Positions 22,048-30,405 of a stretch of DNA of 64,000 bases are shown here, piece by piece. Where the stretch lies: the NCBI GenBank assembly GCA_020632995.1, contig JACKEN010000002.1, forward strand, positions 679,697 to 743,696, read 5' to 3'. The DNA is from Deltaproteobacteria bacterium. Lineage in GTDB: Bacteria > Myxococcota > Kuafuiibacteriia > Kuafuiibacteriales > Kuafuiibacteriaceae. The notes below the pieces were generated by a model. That model did no database searches, was not told where the DNA came from, and was given only the letters and a program-made list of their open reading frames with translations. Every line of letters starts with the position of its first letter. Position 1 is the stretch's first letter. Both the position numbers and the translations under genes were made by a program.

Positions 22048-24212
22048 GGTTGCGCACCCGACTCTTCGCCTTCTCGTTCCTCCAGCTCCTCGCGCTGGGT
22101 GCCCTCTTCGTGCTGACCGGGTACCTGCTGCAGCAAGGTATCCTGCCGTTGGTGGAGGACCGGATCCGACACCAGGCGATCACGGTGGCCGAGCACCTCA
22201 GCACCGACTTGGAGATCCCGCTCGGGGCGCAGGACGAGGCCGGCGTCCGCGAGGCGCTGGCCGCCGCGACGGGCGAGGACCCTGACTTCGCGGGCGCGGT
22301 TGTGAAGGGTGCGGACGGGACGGTGGTGGCGCAGCTTGGCGCCGGGGACGGCGCCAAGCCGTCGAGGCCGGTGGTGGAGAGCCGCGACGTCAACGTCGAG
22401 GGGTACCGGCTGGGGACGGTGGAGGTGATGTTCTCGCGGCGGCGGATAGACGACGCTCAGCGCTGGTTCCTGCAGATGGCCGCGGTGGCCGGCCTCGCCC
22501 TCGCCATGGGCGCCCTCGTCAGCTTCCGCTTCATCCGGGCCATCCTCGACCCGATGAACCGCATCATGGAGTTCGCCCGCCACCTCGAGGAGGGCCACCT
22601 CGAGCGGCGGATCCCCCCCGACGTGGCGGTGTCCGAGCTCAAGGCCCTGGTCGGGCAGCTCAACCGGATGGCGGACGGGCTGGAGCAGCGCGATGCCCAG
22701 CTCGAGCTACAGCGCGATGACCTGGCCGCGGCGCGAGAGGCGGCGCTCGCCGCGTCGAAGGCGAAGTCCAACTTCCTTGCGAACATGAGCCACGAGATCC
22801 GGACGCCCCTGAACGGGATCCTCGGGGTCTGCGACCTGCTCACCGACACCTCGATGGACGCGGTCCAGTCGGACTACCTCCGGACCATGCGGGTCTCGGC
22901 CGACCGGCTCCTGGTGGTGATCAACGACATCCTCGACATCTCGAAGATCGAGGCGGGGAAGATGGCGGTGGAGCGCGTTCGGGTCGAGCTGCCCGAGCTG
23001 GTGCGCGATGTCCTCCGCCTCTTCGCCGGCGCCGCCGCCGACAAGGGCCTCCGCCTGAGGGTGGAGGCAGAGGCCTTCACTCCACGCTTCCTCCAGACGG
23101 ACCCGACGCGGCTCACCCAGGTCCTCTCCAACCTGGTGTCGAACGCGATCAAGTTCACGAATGAAGGTGAGGTTGCGGTCGAGATCCACCTCGACAACCT
23201 CTCGGGTCGGGCCGCGGTGCGACTCTCGGTCCGGGACGAGGGCATCGGGATGAGCGCCGAGCAGCTCGCTCGCGTCTTCCAGCCGTTCGAGCAGGGCGAC
23301 ATCTCGACCACTCGTCGCTTCGGTGGCACCGGCCTCGGGCTGGCGATCAGCCGCAACCTCGTGAACCTCATGGGCGGGGAGCTTCGGGTGGACAGCCGCG
23401 CGGGGGAGGGCAGCCGCTTCGACGTGGTCCTGCCGTCGACCGAGCAGGGCCCTCACGTGGACACCCTCTCGGGTCACCGGGTGGTCCTGGCGGGGATCCG
23501 CAGCGCCGAGGCGCGCCAGGTCGGCCGGGTGCTGCGGGACCTCGGGGCAGAGGTGGTCGAGGTGGCCGATGCCGCCGCGGTGGACCCCCTCCTGTTCTCC
23601 GGCACCGACGTCCTCCTGGTGAGCGCACGGGCGGACGCGGGGGTGGTGCGCCAGCTGGCCGAACAGCCGGGGGTCCCGCCCCTGGCCGTGCTCAGGGGGC
23701 TCGGCTGTCCGCCCGGTCTGGAGGCGCGGCCCGAGCTGTTGCTCCCGGTCTTCGGGGCCGACGCGGTAGATCTCGTGCTCGGCCAGCGGCGGGTCGTTGC
23801 AGCTCAGCCTGCACTCCCGCGGGCCGAGCGCAGCCTCCGCGTTCTCGTCGCCGAGGACAACCGCATCAACCAGATGCTGGTCACCCGGATGCTCGAGACC
23901 CTGGGGCATCACGTCAAGGTGGTGGCCAACGGGCGGCTGGCGGTCGACGCCGTGATGGCGGGAGACGTGGACCTCGTCTTGATGGACATCCAGATGCCCG
24001 AGATGGACGGCCTCGAGGCGGCGCGGGCGATCCGGCGTGCAGGGCAGGTTGCGGTGCCCATCATCGCGCTCACCGCCAACGCCATGCAGGGTGACGCCGA
24101 GGTGTGCCTCGAGGCGGGCATGAACGACTACCTCACCAAGCCGGTGGAGCGGGCCAAGCTGGCCGAGGCGGTGGCGAGGATAGGGGGGCCACCCTCGGTC
24201 GACCTGGGCTGA
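22044..24212 (+). CDS. Hybrid sensor histidine kinase / response regulator
   Basis: A 722-residue membrane kinase. TM1 (about 8-28), a periplasmic region of about 110 residues, TM2 (about 143-165), HAMP and a short coiled coil, then HisKA with His250 in NMSHEIRTPLNGIL. The ATPase domain has the N box (NLVSNAIKF), DEGIGM, the F box and the GTGLGLAI G2 box. A degenerate receiver-like domain (about 475-580) has lost the phospho-Asp (VLLVSARAD). A complete C-terminal receiver (about 597-715) has LMDIQMPEMDG and LTKPV. Barrel, binding protein and kinase overlap as one operon, suggesting that the kinase senses something entering through the porin. The output partner is not encoded nearby. Confidence 0.93.
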   Translation: MRLRTRLFAFSFLQLLALGALFVLTGYLLQQGILPLVEDRIRHQAITVAEHLSTDLEIPLGAQDEAGVREALAAATGEDPDFAGAVVKGADGTVVAQLGAGDGAKPSRPVVESRDVNVEGYRLGTVEVMFSRRRIDDAQRWFLQMAAVAGLALAMGALVSFRFIRAILDPMNRIMEFARHLEEGHLERRIPPDVAVSELKALVGQLNRMADGLEQRDAQLELQRDDLAAAREAALAASKAKSNFLANMSHEIRTPLNGILGVCDLLTDTSMDAVQSDYLRTMRVSADRLLVVINDILDISKIEAGKMAVERVRVELPELVRDVLRLFAGAAADKGLRLRVEAEAFTPRFLQTDPTRLTQVLSNLVSNAIKFTNEGEVAVEIHLDNLSGRAAVRLSVRDEGIGMSAEQLARVFQPFEQGDISTTRRFGGTGLGLAISRNLVNLMGGELRVDSRAGEGSRFDVVLPSTEQGPHVDTLSGHRVVLAGIRSAEARQVGRVLRDLGAEVVEVADAAAVDPLLFSGTDVLLVSARADAGVVRQLAEQPGVPPLAVLRGLGCPPGLEARPELLLPVFGADAVDLVLGQRRVVAAQPALPRAERSLRVLVAEDNRINQMLVTRMLETLGHHVKVVANGRLAVDAVMAGDVDLVLMDIQMPEMDGLEAARAIRRAGQVAVPIIALTANAMQGDAEVCLEAGMNDYLTKPVERAKLAEAVARIGGPPSVDLG

Positions 24213-24222
24213 CGCGGGAGCG

Positions 24223-25098
24223 CTACGTGATCGGGCTCCAGGCGCTCCCGCGCTCGGCGAAGCGGCGGGCGAGGAGCTCCGCCGTCTCGGCCTCGAGGGG
24301 CCCCGCGGCCACCGCCCGCGCTGCAGCCTCCAGGTGGTGGGCGGAGCGGGTGCCGATGAGGGCGGTAGAGACCGCGGGGTGGTGGGCGGCGAAGCGGAGC
24401 GCGGTGTCCTGCGGGGCGGCGAGGTCGAGCTCGGCTTCTCGCCAGCGCCGCCAGTAGCTGGCCTCGTCGGGGCGCTCGGGCTCGTGGTCGAAGCGCCACG
24501 GAGCGTTGGCGAGGACGCGCTTCGCGATCACCCCGAGGCTGCGGCGCCGGGCCAGGCCGAGGGTCGGCGCGTTGTGCTGGTCGAGGAGCGACAAGGTGGC
24601 CTGCATGACGGTGAACGCCCCGGACTCCACCGCCACGTAGAGGGCGTGGGCGTCGCCGGAGTACGCGGCGGCCCTCACCTTGCCGGCCCGCACCGCGTCG
24701 GTGAGGGCAGCCACCACCTCGCCCCGCTCGAGCACCTCGGCCGGGCAGGAGTGCAGGTGCACGACGTCGAGGTGCTCCGTGCCCAGGCGCCGGAGGGCCT
24801 GCTCCACCCCCAGCGTGATGCACGGCCCCGTCCAGTCGGGCACCCCGGGGACGCCATAGCCGACCTTGGTGCTCACCACCCACGCGTCGCGCTGGCCGGC
24901 GAGCGCGCGCCCGAGGCGCGCCTCGCTCTCGCCGTAGCTGGGAGCGGTGTCGACCAGGTTGACACCCAGCTCCCCGGCGCGCCCGAGCAGGTCTTGCACG
25001 TCGCGGTCCGAGAGGGCGGGGTCGCCGAGGCCGCCCGCGCCCAGGCCGAGGGCGGAGACCTCGAGGCCGGAGGAGCCGAGCGATCGGCGGGGGATCAT
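24223..25098 (-). CDS. Aldo/keto reductase
   Basis: A 291-residue TIM-barrel oxidoreductase. The AKR tetrad is visible: Asp50 and Tyr55 in VDTAPSYGESE, Lys78 in VSTKVGYG, and His in VVHLHSCP (114-116). The NADPH-binding end (STALIGTRSAHHLEAA) is conserved. Substrate unknown; the sequence is nearest the L-fucose-dehydrogenase/aldoketo-reductase group in style. It shares a 4-bp overlap with the small gene upstream, and its stop is 10 bp from the convergent kinase gene. Confidence 0.88.
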   Translation of the reverse strand: MIPRRSLGSSGLEVSALGLGAGGLGDPALSDRDVQDLLGRAGELGVNLVDTAPSYGESEARLGRALAGQRDAWVVSTKVGYGVPGVPDWTGPCITLGVEQALRRLGTEHLDVVHLHSCPAEVLERGEVVAALTDAVRAGKVRAAAYSGDAHALYVAVESGAFTVMQATLSLLDQHNAPTLGLARRRSLGVIAKRVLANAPWRFDHEPERPDEASYWRRWREAELDLAAPQDTALRFAAHHPAVSTALIGTRSAHHLEAAARAVAAGPLEAETAELLARRFAERGSAWSPIT

Positions 25099-25304
25099 CG
25101 AGGGCCACCCATCAGGCGCTGCAGGATGCGTTGCAGCTCATCCACGCTCATGTCTACGACCTCCACCACCCGCCCGTAGAGGAGCGCGGTGGGGACGTTC
25201 CGGTCGCCCCGCTCCCTCTGGAGCTGGTCGAGCACCGTCAGCACCGCGCGCTCCTTGCGGTTGAGCCCGTCGCGGACGTCCGGCAGGTTGTCCTGCCAGG
25301 TCAC
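25095..25304 (-). CDS. Small conserved-looking protein of unknown function
   Basis: 69 residues, charged and mostly helical (NRKERAVLTVLDQLQRERG, MSVDELQRILQRLM), no signal peptide or membrane segment. It starts with GTG overlapping the stop of the ABC1 kinase gene (GTGA) and ends overlapping the start of the aldo/keto reductase, so it is embedded in a translationally coupled trio. The good codon bias and both overlaps make it a likely real gene. I do not recognise it. Two copies of the 14-bp motif (25121 and 25283) lie inside it. Confidence 0.6.
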   Translation of the reverse strand: MTWQDNLPDVRDGLNRKERAVLTVLDQLQRERGDRNVPTALLYGRVVEVVDMSVDELQRILQRLMGGPR

Positions 25305-27016
25305 GCCGGCCTCGTCATCTTGCGGTAGGCGCGCGCCGCCCGGAGCCCATGACCCAGGAGCCAGACCCCGGCGCCCCCGAGCATGACGTAGCCGGCCACC
25401 GCGCCGGTGCCGCTCGCCACCAGGAGCGAGCCGCCGCCGATGAGGGCGGCCACGGTCAGGCCGCTGAAGATGCGGCGGCCCAGCAGATCCGTTGCCCGGG
25501 GGAGCTCGGGATCGCGAGCCATCAACGTGAGCTCGCCCCGGCGGAGGTCGTCGAGGATCTCGTCGAGCTTGTCGGGCATGTGCCCGGCTCGCTCGCCGAA
25601 CTTGGTCAGGGTGCGGATGACGTTGTTGGAGATGCGCTCGGGGCTGTAGCGGTCCTTCACCAGCTCGATGAAGAAGGGCTGGATCTCGCTGAACACGTCG
25701 AGATCCTCGTACATCTGCTTGCCGACCCCCTCGACCGTCATGAGGGTGCGGCCGAGCATCAGGAACTCCGGCGGGATCTCGAGGCCGAACTTGATGGCGC
25801 CGCTGATGATGTCGCGGATGAGGAGCGAGACCTCGATCTCCTTGAGCGGCTTGCCGAGGTAGCGCTCGGCGAGGAAGGTCACCTCGGCCTCGTACTTGGA
25901 GCGGTCGATCTTCTTGGTGGGGTTGCCGATCGCGTACAGGGCGTCGGCGACCCCCTGGGAGTCCTTGCGGGCGGCGGCGAGCATCAGGTCGACCGTCTTG
26001 TCGCGGAGGGCGGGGCTGAGGCGCCCCACCAGGCCGAGGTCGATCATCCCGAGCACCGGCGCCTCGGGGGTGCCCATGATCATCAGGTTCCCGGGGTGGG
26101 GATCACCGTGGAAGAAGCCGTCCTTGAAGATCTGGGTGAACAGGATCTGCAAGGTGACCTTCGCGAGGCGCTCGCCCCGATAGCCCTCGCGGAGCGCGTC
26201 GCTCAGCTTCTTGCCGTCGAGGCGCTCCATGGTGAGCACCCGCTTGCCGCTCGCCTCCTTGTAGATCACCGGGAAGCGCGCGGTCTCGTCGTGGGCGAAG
26301 GCCTGCAGGAACCGCTCCGCGTGATCGGCCTCGCGCGTGAAGTCGAGCTCCGCGGTCATCGCGCGATCGAACTCGCTCACCAGGCCGACCGGCGAGTAGA
26401 TGCGCGCCTCGGGGATGCTGCGCTCGATCGCCTTGGCCAGGATGTAGAGCAGCTCGATGTCGCGCTCGATCACCGTGCGGATCCTGGGGCGCTGGATCTT
26501 GACCACCACGTCGGCCACACCGTCCGCCGTCAGCAGGGTGGCGCGGTGGACCTGCGCGATGGACGCGCTCGCGAGCGGGGCCTCTTCGAACGTCTCGAAG
26601 ATCTGGCTCAAGGTCGCGCCGAGCTCGGCCTCGACCTCGACCTTGAGATCTTCGAAGGGCACCGGCGCCACCCGGTCCTGGAGGTCCTTCAGCGCCTCGA
26701 TGATGTCCTCGGGCACCACGTCGGGCCGGGTGGAGAGGATCTGGCCCAGCTTCACGAAGCTCGGGCCGAGGTCCTGGAGCACCAGCTTGACCCGCTCCCC
26801 CACCCCGATGTGTCCGACCGACGGGGCGGTCTCAGCCTCGTCGAGGCCGTCGGGGAGGTCGTGGGTCTCGCCGGGGCGACGGATGAAGCGCAGCAGGCCG
26901 GTGCGCTGGACCACCTCGCCGAAGCCGTGGCGGCCGAGGACGATGAGGATCTGCCGCAGCCGATCGATGTCGCGGACGGTGCTGACGAGCGAGACCACCG
27001 GGGCGGGCCATACCAC
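25301..27016 (-). CDS. ABC1/UbiB-family atypical kinase
   Basis: About 571 residues. Family signatures are present in order: FVKLGQILSTRPDVVPEDI (the KxGQ motif), LASASIAQVHRA (the alanine-rich loop replacing the glycine loop), VVVKIQRP, ELDFTREADHAERF, FFHGDPHPGNLMI and the metal-binding MIDLGLVG. Two hydrophobic helices close the C-terminus (LTVAALIGGGSLLVASG and GYVMLGGAGVWLLGHG). Members support ubiquinone or other isoprenoid-lipid metabolism and have ATPase activity. The start is uncertain: GTG at 27016 or 26998; longer in-frame extensions would run into the divergent FabI gene. Confidence 0.9.
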   Translation of the reverse strand: MVWPAPVVSLVSTVRDIDRLRQILIVLGRHGFGEVVQRTGLLRFIRRPGETHDLPDGLDEAETAPSVGHIGVGERVKLVLQDLGPSFVKLGQILSTRPDVVPEDIIEALKDLQDRVAPVPFEDLKVEVEAELGATLSQIFETFEEAPLASASIAQVHRATLLTADGVADVVVKIQRPRIRTVIERDIELLYILAKAIERSIPEARIYSPVGLVSEFDRAMTAELDFTREADHAERFLQAFAHDETARFPVIYKEASGKRVLTMERLDGKKLSDALREGYRGERLAKVTLQILFTQIFKDGFFHGDPHPGNLMIMGTPEAPVLGMIDLGLVGRLSPALRDKTVDLMLAAARKDSQGVADALYAIGNPTKKIDRSKYEAEVTFLAERYLGKPLKEIEVSLLIRDIISGAIKFGLEIPPEFLMLGRTLMTVEGVGKQMYEDLDVFSEIQPFFIELVKDRYSPERISNNVIRTLTKFGERAGHMPDKLDEILDDLRRGELTLMARDPELPRATDLLGRRIFSGLTVAALIGGGSLLVASGTGAVAGYVMLGGAGVWLLGHGLRAARAYRKMTRPA

Positions 27017-27091
27017 GCCGGTGGGGGGATATACGACCGTCTTTCGCGCCTGTGGCGCTCTGGCCCCGGGTGTGGCAAAGCGGCCTGCGTC

Positions 27092-27979
27092 ATGATGAAG
27101 CTGGACCTCACGGGAAAGAACGCCTTCGTCACCGGGGTCGCCGACGACGGGGGCTTTGGCTGGGCCATCGCCAAGTCGTTGCAGGCGGCGGGCGCCAACG
27201 TCTATCTCGCCAGCCACCCACGCGTGCTCGGGATCGTGAAGCGCATCCTCGAGCGCGACAAGAACGCCGAGTCTCGCAAGCTACCTTACGGTGCAGAGGG
27301 TGAGCTCGCGCCCAAGGCGCTGATCGGCTGCGACGTGGAGTTCGACACCGCGGAGGACATCCCGGCCGAGCGGCGCGAGGTGAAGGGCTACCGCGAGGAG
27401 GACGTCTCCATCGCGGGCGCCTTCGCGAAGTACGCCGAGCTGAGCGGCAACGCGCCCCTCGACATCCTGATCCACGCGGTGGCGTTCTCGCCCGAGATCC
27501 AGAAGAGCCACCTCGAGACCAGCCGCGCGGCCTACCTGTTGGCCCACAGCGTCTCCAGCTACTCACTCATCGCGATGACCCGGGCCGCGCTCCCCTACAT
27601 GGCGGACCGCGACGCGAGCGTGGTGGGCCTGTCGTACCTGGCGGCCAACCGCGTGACCCCCGGCTACGGCGGCGGCATGGCGGCGGCCAAGGCCTCGCTC
27701 GAGTGCGACTCGCGCACCCTGGCGTGGTTCGTGGGCGAGAAGGGCGTGCGCGTGAACCTGATCAGCGCGGGGCCCTTCCCCTCCCGCGCCGCGCGCTCGA
27801 TCGGTGACATGGACGAGATGGTGAGCGCGACCGCGGCGCAGAGCCCCTTGCGGCGGCCGATCTCGGCCGAGGACGTGGCCGACGCCACGCTCTTCCTGTG
27901 CTCCGACCTGTCCCGCAACATCACCGGCGAGGTGCTCTACGTCGACGCCGGCTTCCACGCCATGAGCCCGGCGTTCTAG
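27092..27979 (+). CDS. fabI: Enoyl-ACP reductase, plant/chlamydial-type FabI
   Basis: A 295-residue SDR. TGVADDGGFGWAIAKSL is the cofactor motif, with the longer plant-type loop (AESRKLPYGAEGELAPKAL). The active site SYLAANRVTPGYGGGMAAAK has both conserved tyrosines (182 and 192) and the lysine, closely matching plant ENR. The end (NITGEVLYVDAGFHAM) is typical. It should be the main fatty-acid enoyl reductase, in contrast with the atypical copy at 10357. Two adjacent ATG codons begin it; the first is used. It is divergent from the ABC1 kinase and convergent with the CBS protein. Confidence 0.92.
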   Translation: MMKLDLTGKNAFVTGVADDGGFGWAIAKSLQAAGANVYLASHPRVLGIVKRILERDKNAESRKLPYGAEGELAPKALIGCDVEFDTAEDIPAERREVKGYREEDVSIAGAFAKYAELSGNAPLDILIHAVAFSPEIQKSHLETSRAAYLLAHSVSSYSLIAMTRAALPYMADRDASVVGLSYLAANRVTPGYGGGMAAAKASLECDSRTLAWFVGEKGVRVNLISAGPFPSRAARSIGDMDEMVSATAAQSPLRRPISAEDVADATLFLCSDLSRNITGEVLYVDAGFHAMSPAF

Positions 27980-27982
27980 GGC

Positions 27983-28423
27983 TCAGAAGCGCGGGCCGGC
28001 GATATAGGTCTCGAGCTGCACGACCTCCTCCTGGAGGTCCTCGACCACCGCCTTGGTGAGGTCGCCGATGGAGATGATGCCCATGAGCTGGCGGGCCTCC
28101 ATCACCGGGAGGTGACGGACCCGCTTCTCGGTCATCACCCGCATGCCCTCTTGCACCATCGCGTCGGGGCCGATGGTCACGAGGCGCGTGGACATCACCT
28201 CCTCGACCGACGTGGCGAGCGGATCCCGCAGCGCGTCCACCACCCGCACCAGGACGTCGCGCTCGCTGAGGATGCCGACCACCTCCTCGCGCATCATCAC
28301 CAGCACCGCGCCCACGCCTGCCTCGTTCATCCGGCGCACCGCGTCCGCCACGCTCGTGGTGGGCGTCACCGAGTGCACCACCGCGCCCTTCTTCGAAAGG
28401 ATCTCTCTCACTCTCTTCTGCAT
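27983..28423 (-). CDS. CBS-domain-pair protein
   Basis: A 146-residue protein consisting of two CBS motifs (VVHSVTPTTSVADAVRRMNEAGVGAVLVM ... GILSERD and VMSTRLVTIGPDAMVQEGMRVMTEKRVRHLPVM ... GIISIGDL), a Bateman module likely to bind adenosine nucleotides. The ATG at 28423 is preferred because it has a strong purine run (AAGGGGGG) at proper spacing. No fused effector domain. Its 3' end is 3 bp from the FabI stop. Confidence 0.9.
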   Translation of the reverse strand: MQKRVREILSKKGAVVHSVTPTTSVADAVRRMNEAGVGAVLVMMREEVVGILSERDVLVRVVDALRDPLATSVEEVMSTRLVTIGPDAMVQEGMRVMTEKRVRHLPVMEARQLMGIISIGDLTKAVVEDLQEEVVQLETYIAGPRF

Positions 28424-28517
28424 GGATTGGCCCCCCTTTGACTGCAGACTTCCCCACATGCTGCAGCATCCGACGGGTCGTAGTTCAAGCCCCGATGGAC
28501 GGAAGGTGGGGCTACGG

Positions 28518-29588
28518 TCAGATTTCCACCGCCATACGACGGCGGCCCCACGTCCCCGGGCGGGTCGAGAAGCGCCCAGGGATGGGGGTGTCGCACCGCT
28601 CGCACCGCCCGCTGACGAGGTGATAGGCGAGCAGGTCGTACCAGTCCCGCACGATGAGCGGGGCGCGGCAGGTGGGACAGAACGTGGTGTCCCCCTCCCG
28701 GTCGTGGACGTTCCCCGTGTAGACGAACTGCAGCCCGGCCTGCATCGCCAGGCGCCGGGCCCGTCGCAGGGTGGCCGGCGGCGTGGCGGGCACGTCCATC
28801 ATCTTGTAGTCGGGGTGGAAGGCCGAGTAGTGCAGCGGCACGTGAGGGCCCAGGTGCTCCGCGATCCACTCGGCGCCTCGGGTCAGCTCGGCGTCCGAGT
28901 CGTTGTAGCCGGGGATGATCAGGGTGGTGATCTCGAGCCAGATCCGGGTCTCCTGCGCGAGGTACTCCAGGGTCTCGAGCACCGGCTGCAGGTGGGCCTT
29001 CGAGATGCGCCAGTAGAAGTCCTCGGTGAAGGCCTTCAGATCCACGTTCGCCGCGGTCATGTGGGAGAAGAAGTCGGCCCGGGCCGGCGGGGTGATGTAG
29101 CCGGCGGTGACCGCCACCGTCTCCAGCCCGCGGGCCCGGCAGATGCGGGCGGTGTCGACCGCGTACTCCAGGAAGATCACCGGGTCGTTGTAGGTGAAGG
29201 CGACGCTGCGCACGCCGTGGGACACCGCGGCCTCCGCGATCGCCTCCGGGGAGGCCTCGCTCTGCAGGGTGTCCATGTGGCGCGACTTGGAGATGTCCCA
29301 GTTCTGGCAGAACTTGCAGGCCAGATTGCAGCCGGCGGTGCCGAAGGACAGCACCGGGGTGCCGGGGTAGAAGTGGTTGAGCGGCTTCTTCTCGATCGGG
29401 TCGATCGCGAAGCCGCTGCTCCTGCCGTACGTCGTCAGGATGATCTGATCGCCCGCGCGCTGGCGCACGAAGCACAGGCCGCGCTGCCCGTCCCGGAGGG
29501 TGCAGAGGCGCGGACAGATCTCGCAGCGCAGGCGGCCATCCGGCAGCGCCGCGTAGTGACGCCCGGGGTGTGCCTCCCCGCTCCTCAT
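28518..29588 (-). CDS. amrS: AmmeMemoRadiSam system radical SAM enzyme
   Basis: A 356-residue radical SAM protein. The cluster motif is C87NLACKFC94, preceded by a Cys-rich N-terminus (CEICPRLCTLRDGQRGLC) and followed by SVAFTYNDP and LEITTLIIPGYND, characteristic of AmrS/PflA-like proteins. The C-terminal CxxC pairs (CPTC, CERC) suggest extra metal binding. The ATG at 29588 follows a strong GGAGGT site. The usual partners (AmmA, Memo) are not adjacent. The reaction is not established for this family. Confidence 0.88.
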   Translation of the reverse strand: MRSGEAHPGRHYAALPDGRLRCEICPRLCTLRDGQRGLCFVRQRAGDQIILTTYGRSSGFAIDPIEKKPLNHFYPGTPVLSFGTAGCNLACKFCQNWDISKSRHMDTLQSEASPEAIAEAAVSHGVRSVAFTYNDPVIFLEYAVDTARICRARGLETVAVTAGYITPPARADFFSHMTAANVDLKAFTEDFYWRISKAHLQPVLETLEYLAQETRIWLEITTLIIPGYNDSDAELTRGAEWIAEHLGPHVPLHYSAFHPDYKMMDVPATPPATLRRARRLAMQAGLQFVYTGNVHDREGDTTFCPTCRAPLIVRDWYDLLAYHLVSGRCERCDTPIPGRFSTRPGTWGRRRMAVEI

Positions 29589-29639
29589 GACACCTCCAGG
29601 GTGCGCGCGGGGGCGGGGCGAGTCAAAGCCGGGTGCCTC

Positions 29640-29675
29640 GGGGCGGGGCATGGGGCGGGGCATGGGGCGGGGGGG
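29640..29675 (+). promoter_or_regulatory. Predicted G-quadruplex in a divergent promoter region
   Basis: Six G-runs of four or more (29640-43, 45-48, 52-55, 57-60, 64-67, 69-75) are separated by loops of only 1, 3, 1, 3 and 1 bases, built from two copies of GGGGCGGGGCAT. This is an ideal quadruplex-forming pattern. It lies between the divergent starts at 29588 and 29714. Confidence 0.5.
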
Positions 29676-29690
29676 CCTCGACCTCGGGGC

Positions 29691-29707
29691 GAGGATCGTC
29701 GATCCTC
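29691..29707 (+). promoter_or_regulatory. Hairpin just before the response-regulator start
   Basis: GAGGATC-GTC-GATCCTC, a perfect 7-bp stem with a 3-base loop, ends 6 bases before the ATG at 29714. The only Shine-Dalgarno-like purines near this start are in its left arm, so folding could affect translation. It may equally be a DNA operator. Confidence 0.35.
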
Positions 29708-29713
29708 ACTGGT

Positions 29714-30400
29714 ATGGCGTCCGTCGTGCCCATGCGTCGCGTTCTGGTGGCCGACGACGCGCCCACCGAGCGGGCGATCCTGTCGCGCAAGTTGCAAGAA
29801 TGGGGATATCTGCCTGTTGTCTGCAAGGATGGGGACGAGGTCTGGGCGCTGGTGGAGTCCGGCGAGGCCCCGGACCTCATGGTGCTGGACTGGCTGATGC
29901 CCGGCCTCGACGGGGTGGAGCTCTGCCGGCGCATCCGGGCCCTGGAGGGCGCTCGGGCCCCGTTCATCCTGCTCCTCACCGGCCTCGCCGGCCCCGCGTC
30001 CCTCGCCGCGGCGTTCGAGGCGGGGGCCAACGACTATGTGGTGAAGCCCTTCGACCCGGTGGTGCTGGCGGCGCGCCTGCGCAACGGGGCCCGGATCCTC
30101 GATCTGCAGGACAGGTTGTCAGACCGCGTGCAGGCGCTCGAGGAGGCGCTCGCCAAGGTGAAGCGTCTGCAAGGCCTCTTGCCCATCTGCTCGTACTGCA
30201 AGCGCATCCGCTCCGACGAGAACTTCTGGGCCCAGGTGGAGGCCTACCTGGCCGAGCACACCGACGTGCAGTTCACCCACTCCATCTGCCCGAGCTGCTA
30301 CGCCGAGGTGGTCGAGCCCCAGCTGCGCGAGATGGAGGAGGCCATGCAGCGCGAGGGGCATCCTGGCCACGACCACGACGGGCACGACCACGAGCACTGA
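29714..30400 (+). CDS. Response regulator receiver with four-cysteine module and His-rich tail
   Basis: A 228-residue protein. An N-terminal receiver (about 8-125) has the acidic pair DD (14-15), phospho-acceptor Asp59 in LVLDWLMPGLDG, Thr89 and Lys111. A short coiled coil leads to LLPICSYCKRIRSDENFWAQVEAYLAE and HSICPSCY: four cysteines (159, 162, 192, 195) in two CxxC pairs, a putative zinc site found in some signalling proteins. The last 13 residues are His/Asp-rich (HPGHDHDGHDHEH), a possible metal-binding tail. No DNA-binding domain. No kinase adjacent. The ATG at 29732 is an alternative start. Confidence 0.85.
   Translation: MASVVPMRRVLVADDAPTERAILSRKLQEWGYLPVVCKDGDEVWALVESGEAPDLMVLDWLMPGLDGVELCRRIRALEGARAPFILLLTGLAGPASLAAAFEAGANDYVVKPFDPVVLAARLRNGARILDLQDRLSDRVQALEEALAKVKRLQGLLPICSYCKRIRSDENFWAQVEAYLAEHTDVQFTHSICPSCYAEVVEPQLREMEEAMQREGHPGHDHDGHDHEH
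30169..30182. repeat. Dispersed 14-bp motif, perfect copy
   Basis: GCAAG-GCCT-CTTGC inside the response-regulator gene, read as Gln-Gly-Leu-Leu with CAA and TTG codons. Confidence 0.55.
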
Positions 30401-30405
30401 CCAGC

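Noticed and set aside
28518..29588. Radical SAM gene as a missing member of the ladderane-like set
   Set aside because: It has the AmmeMemoRadiSam signature, lies about 18 kb away, and faces the other direction.
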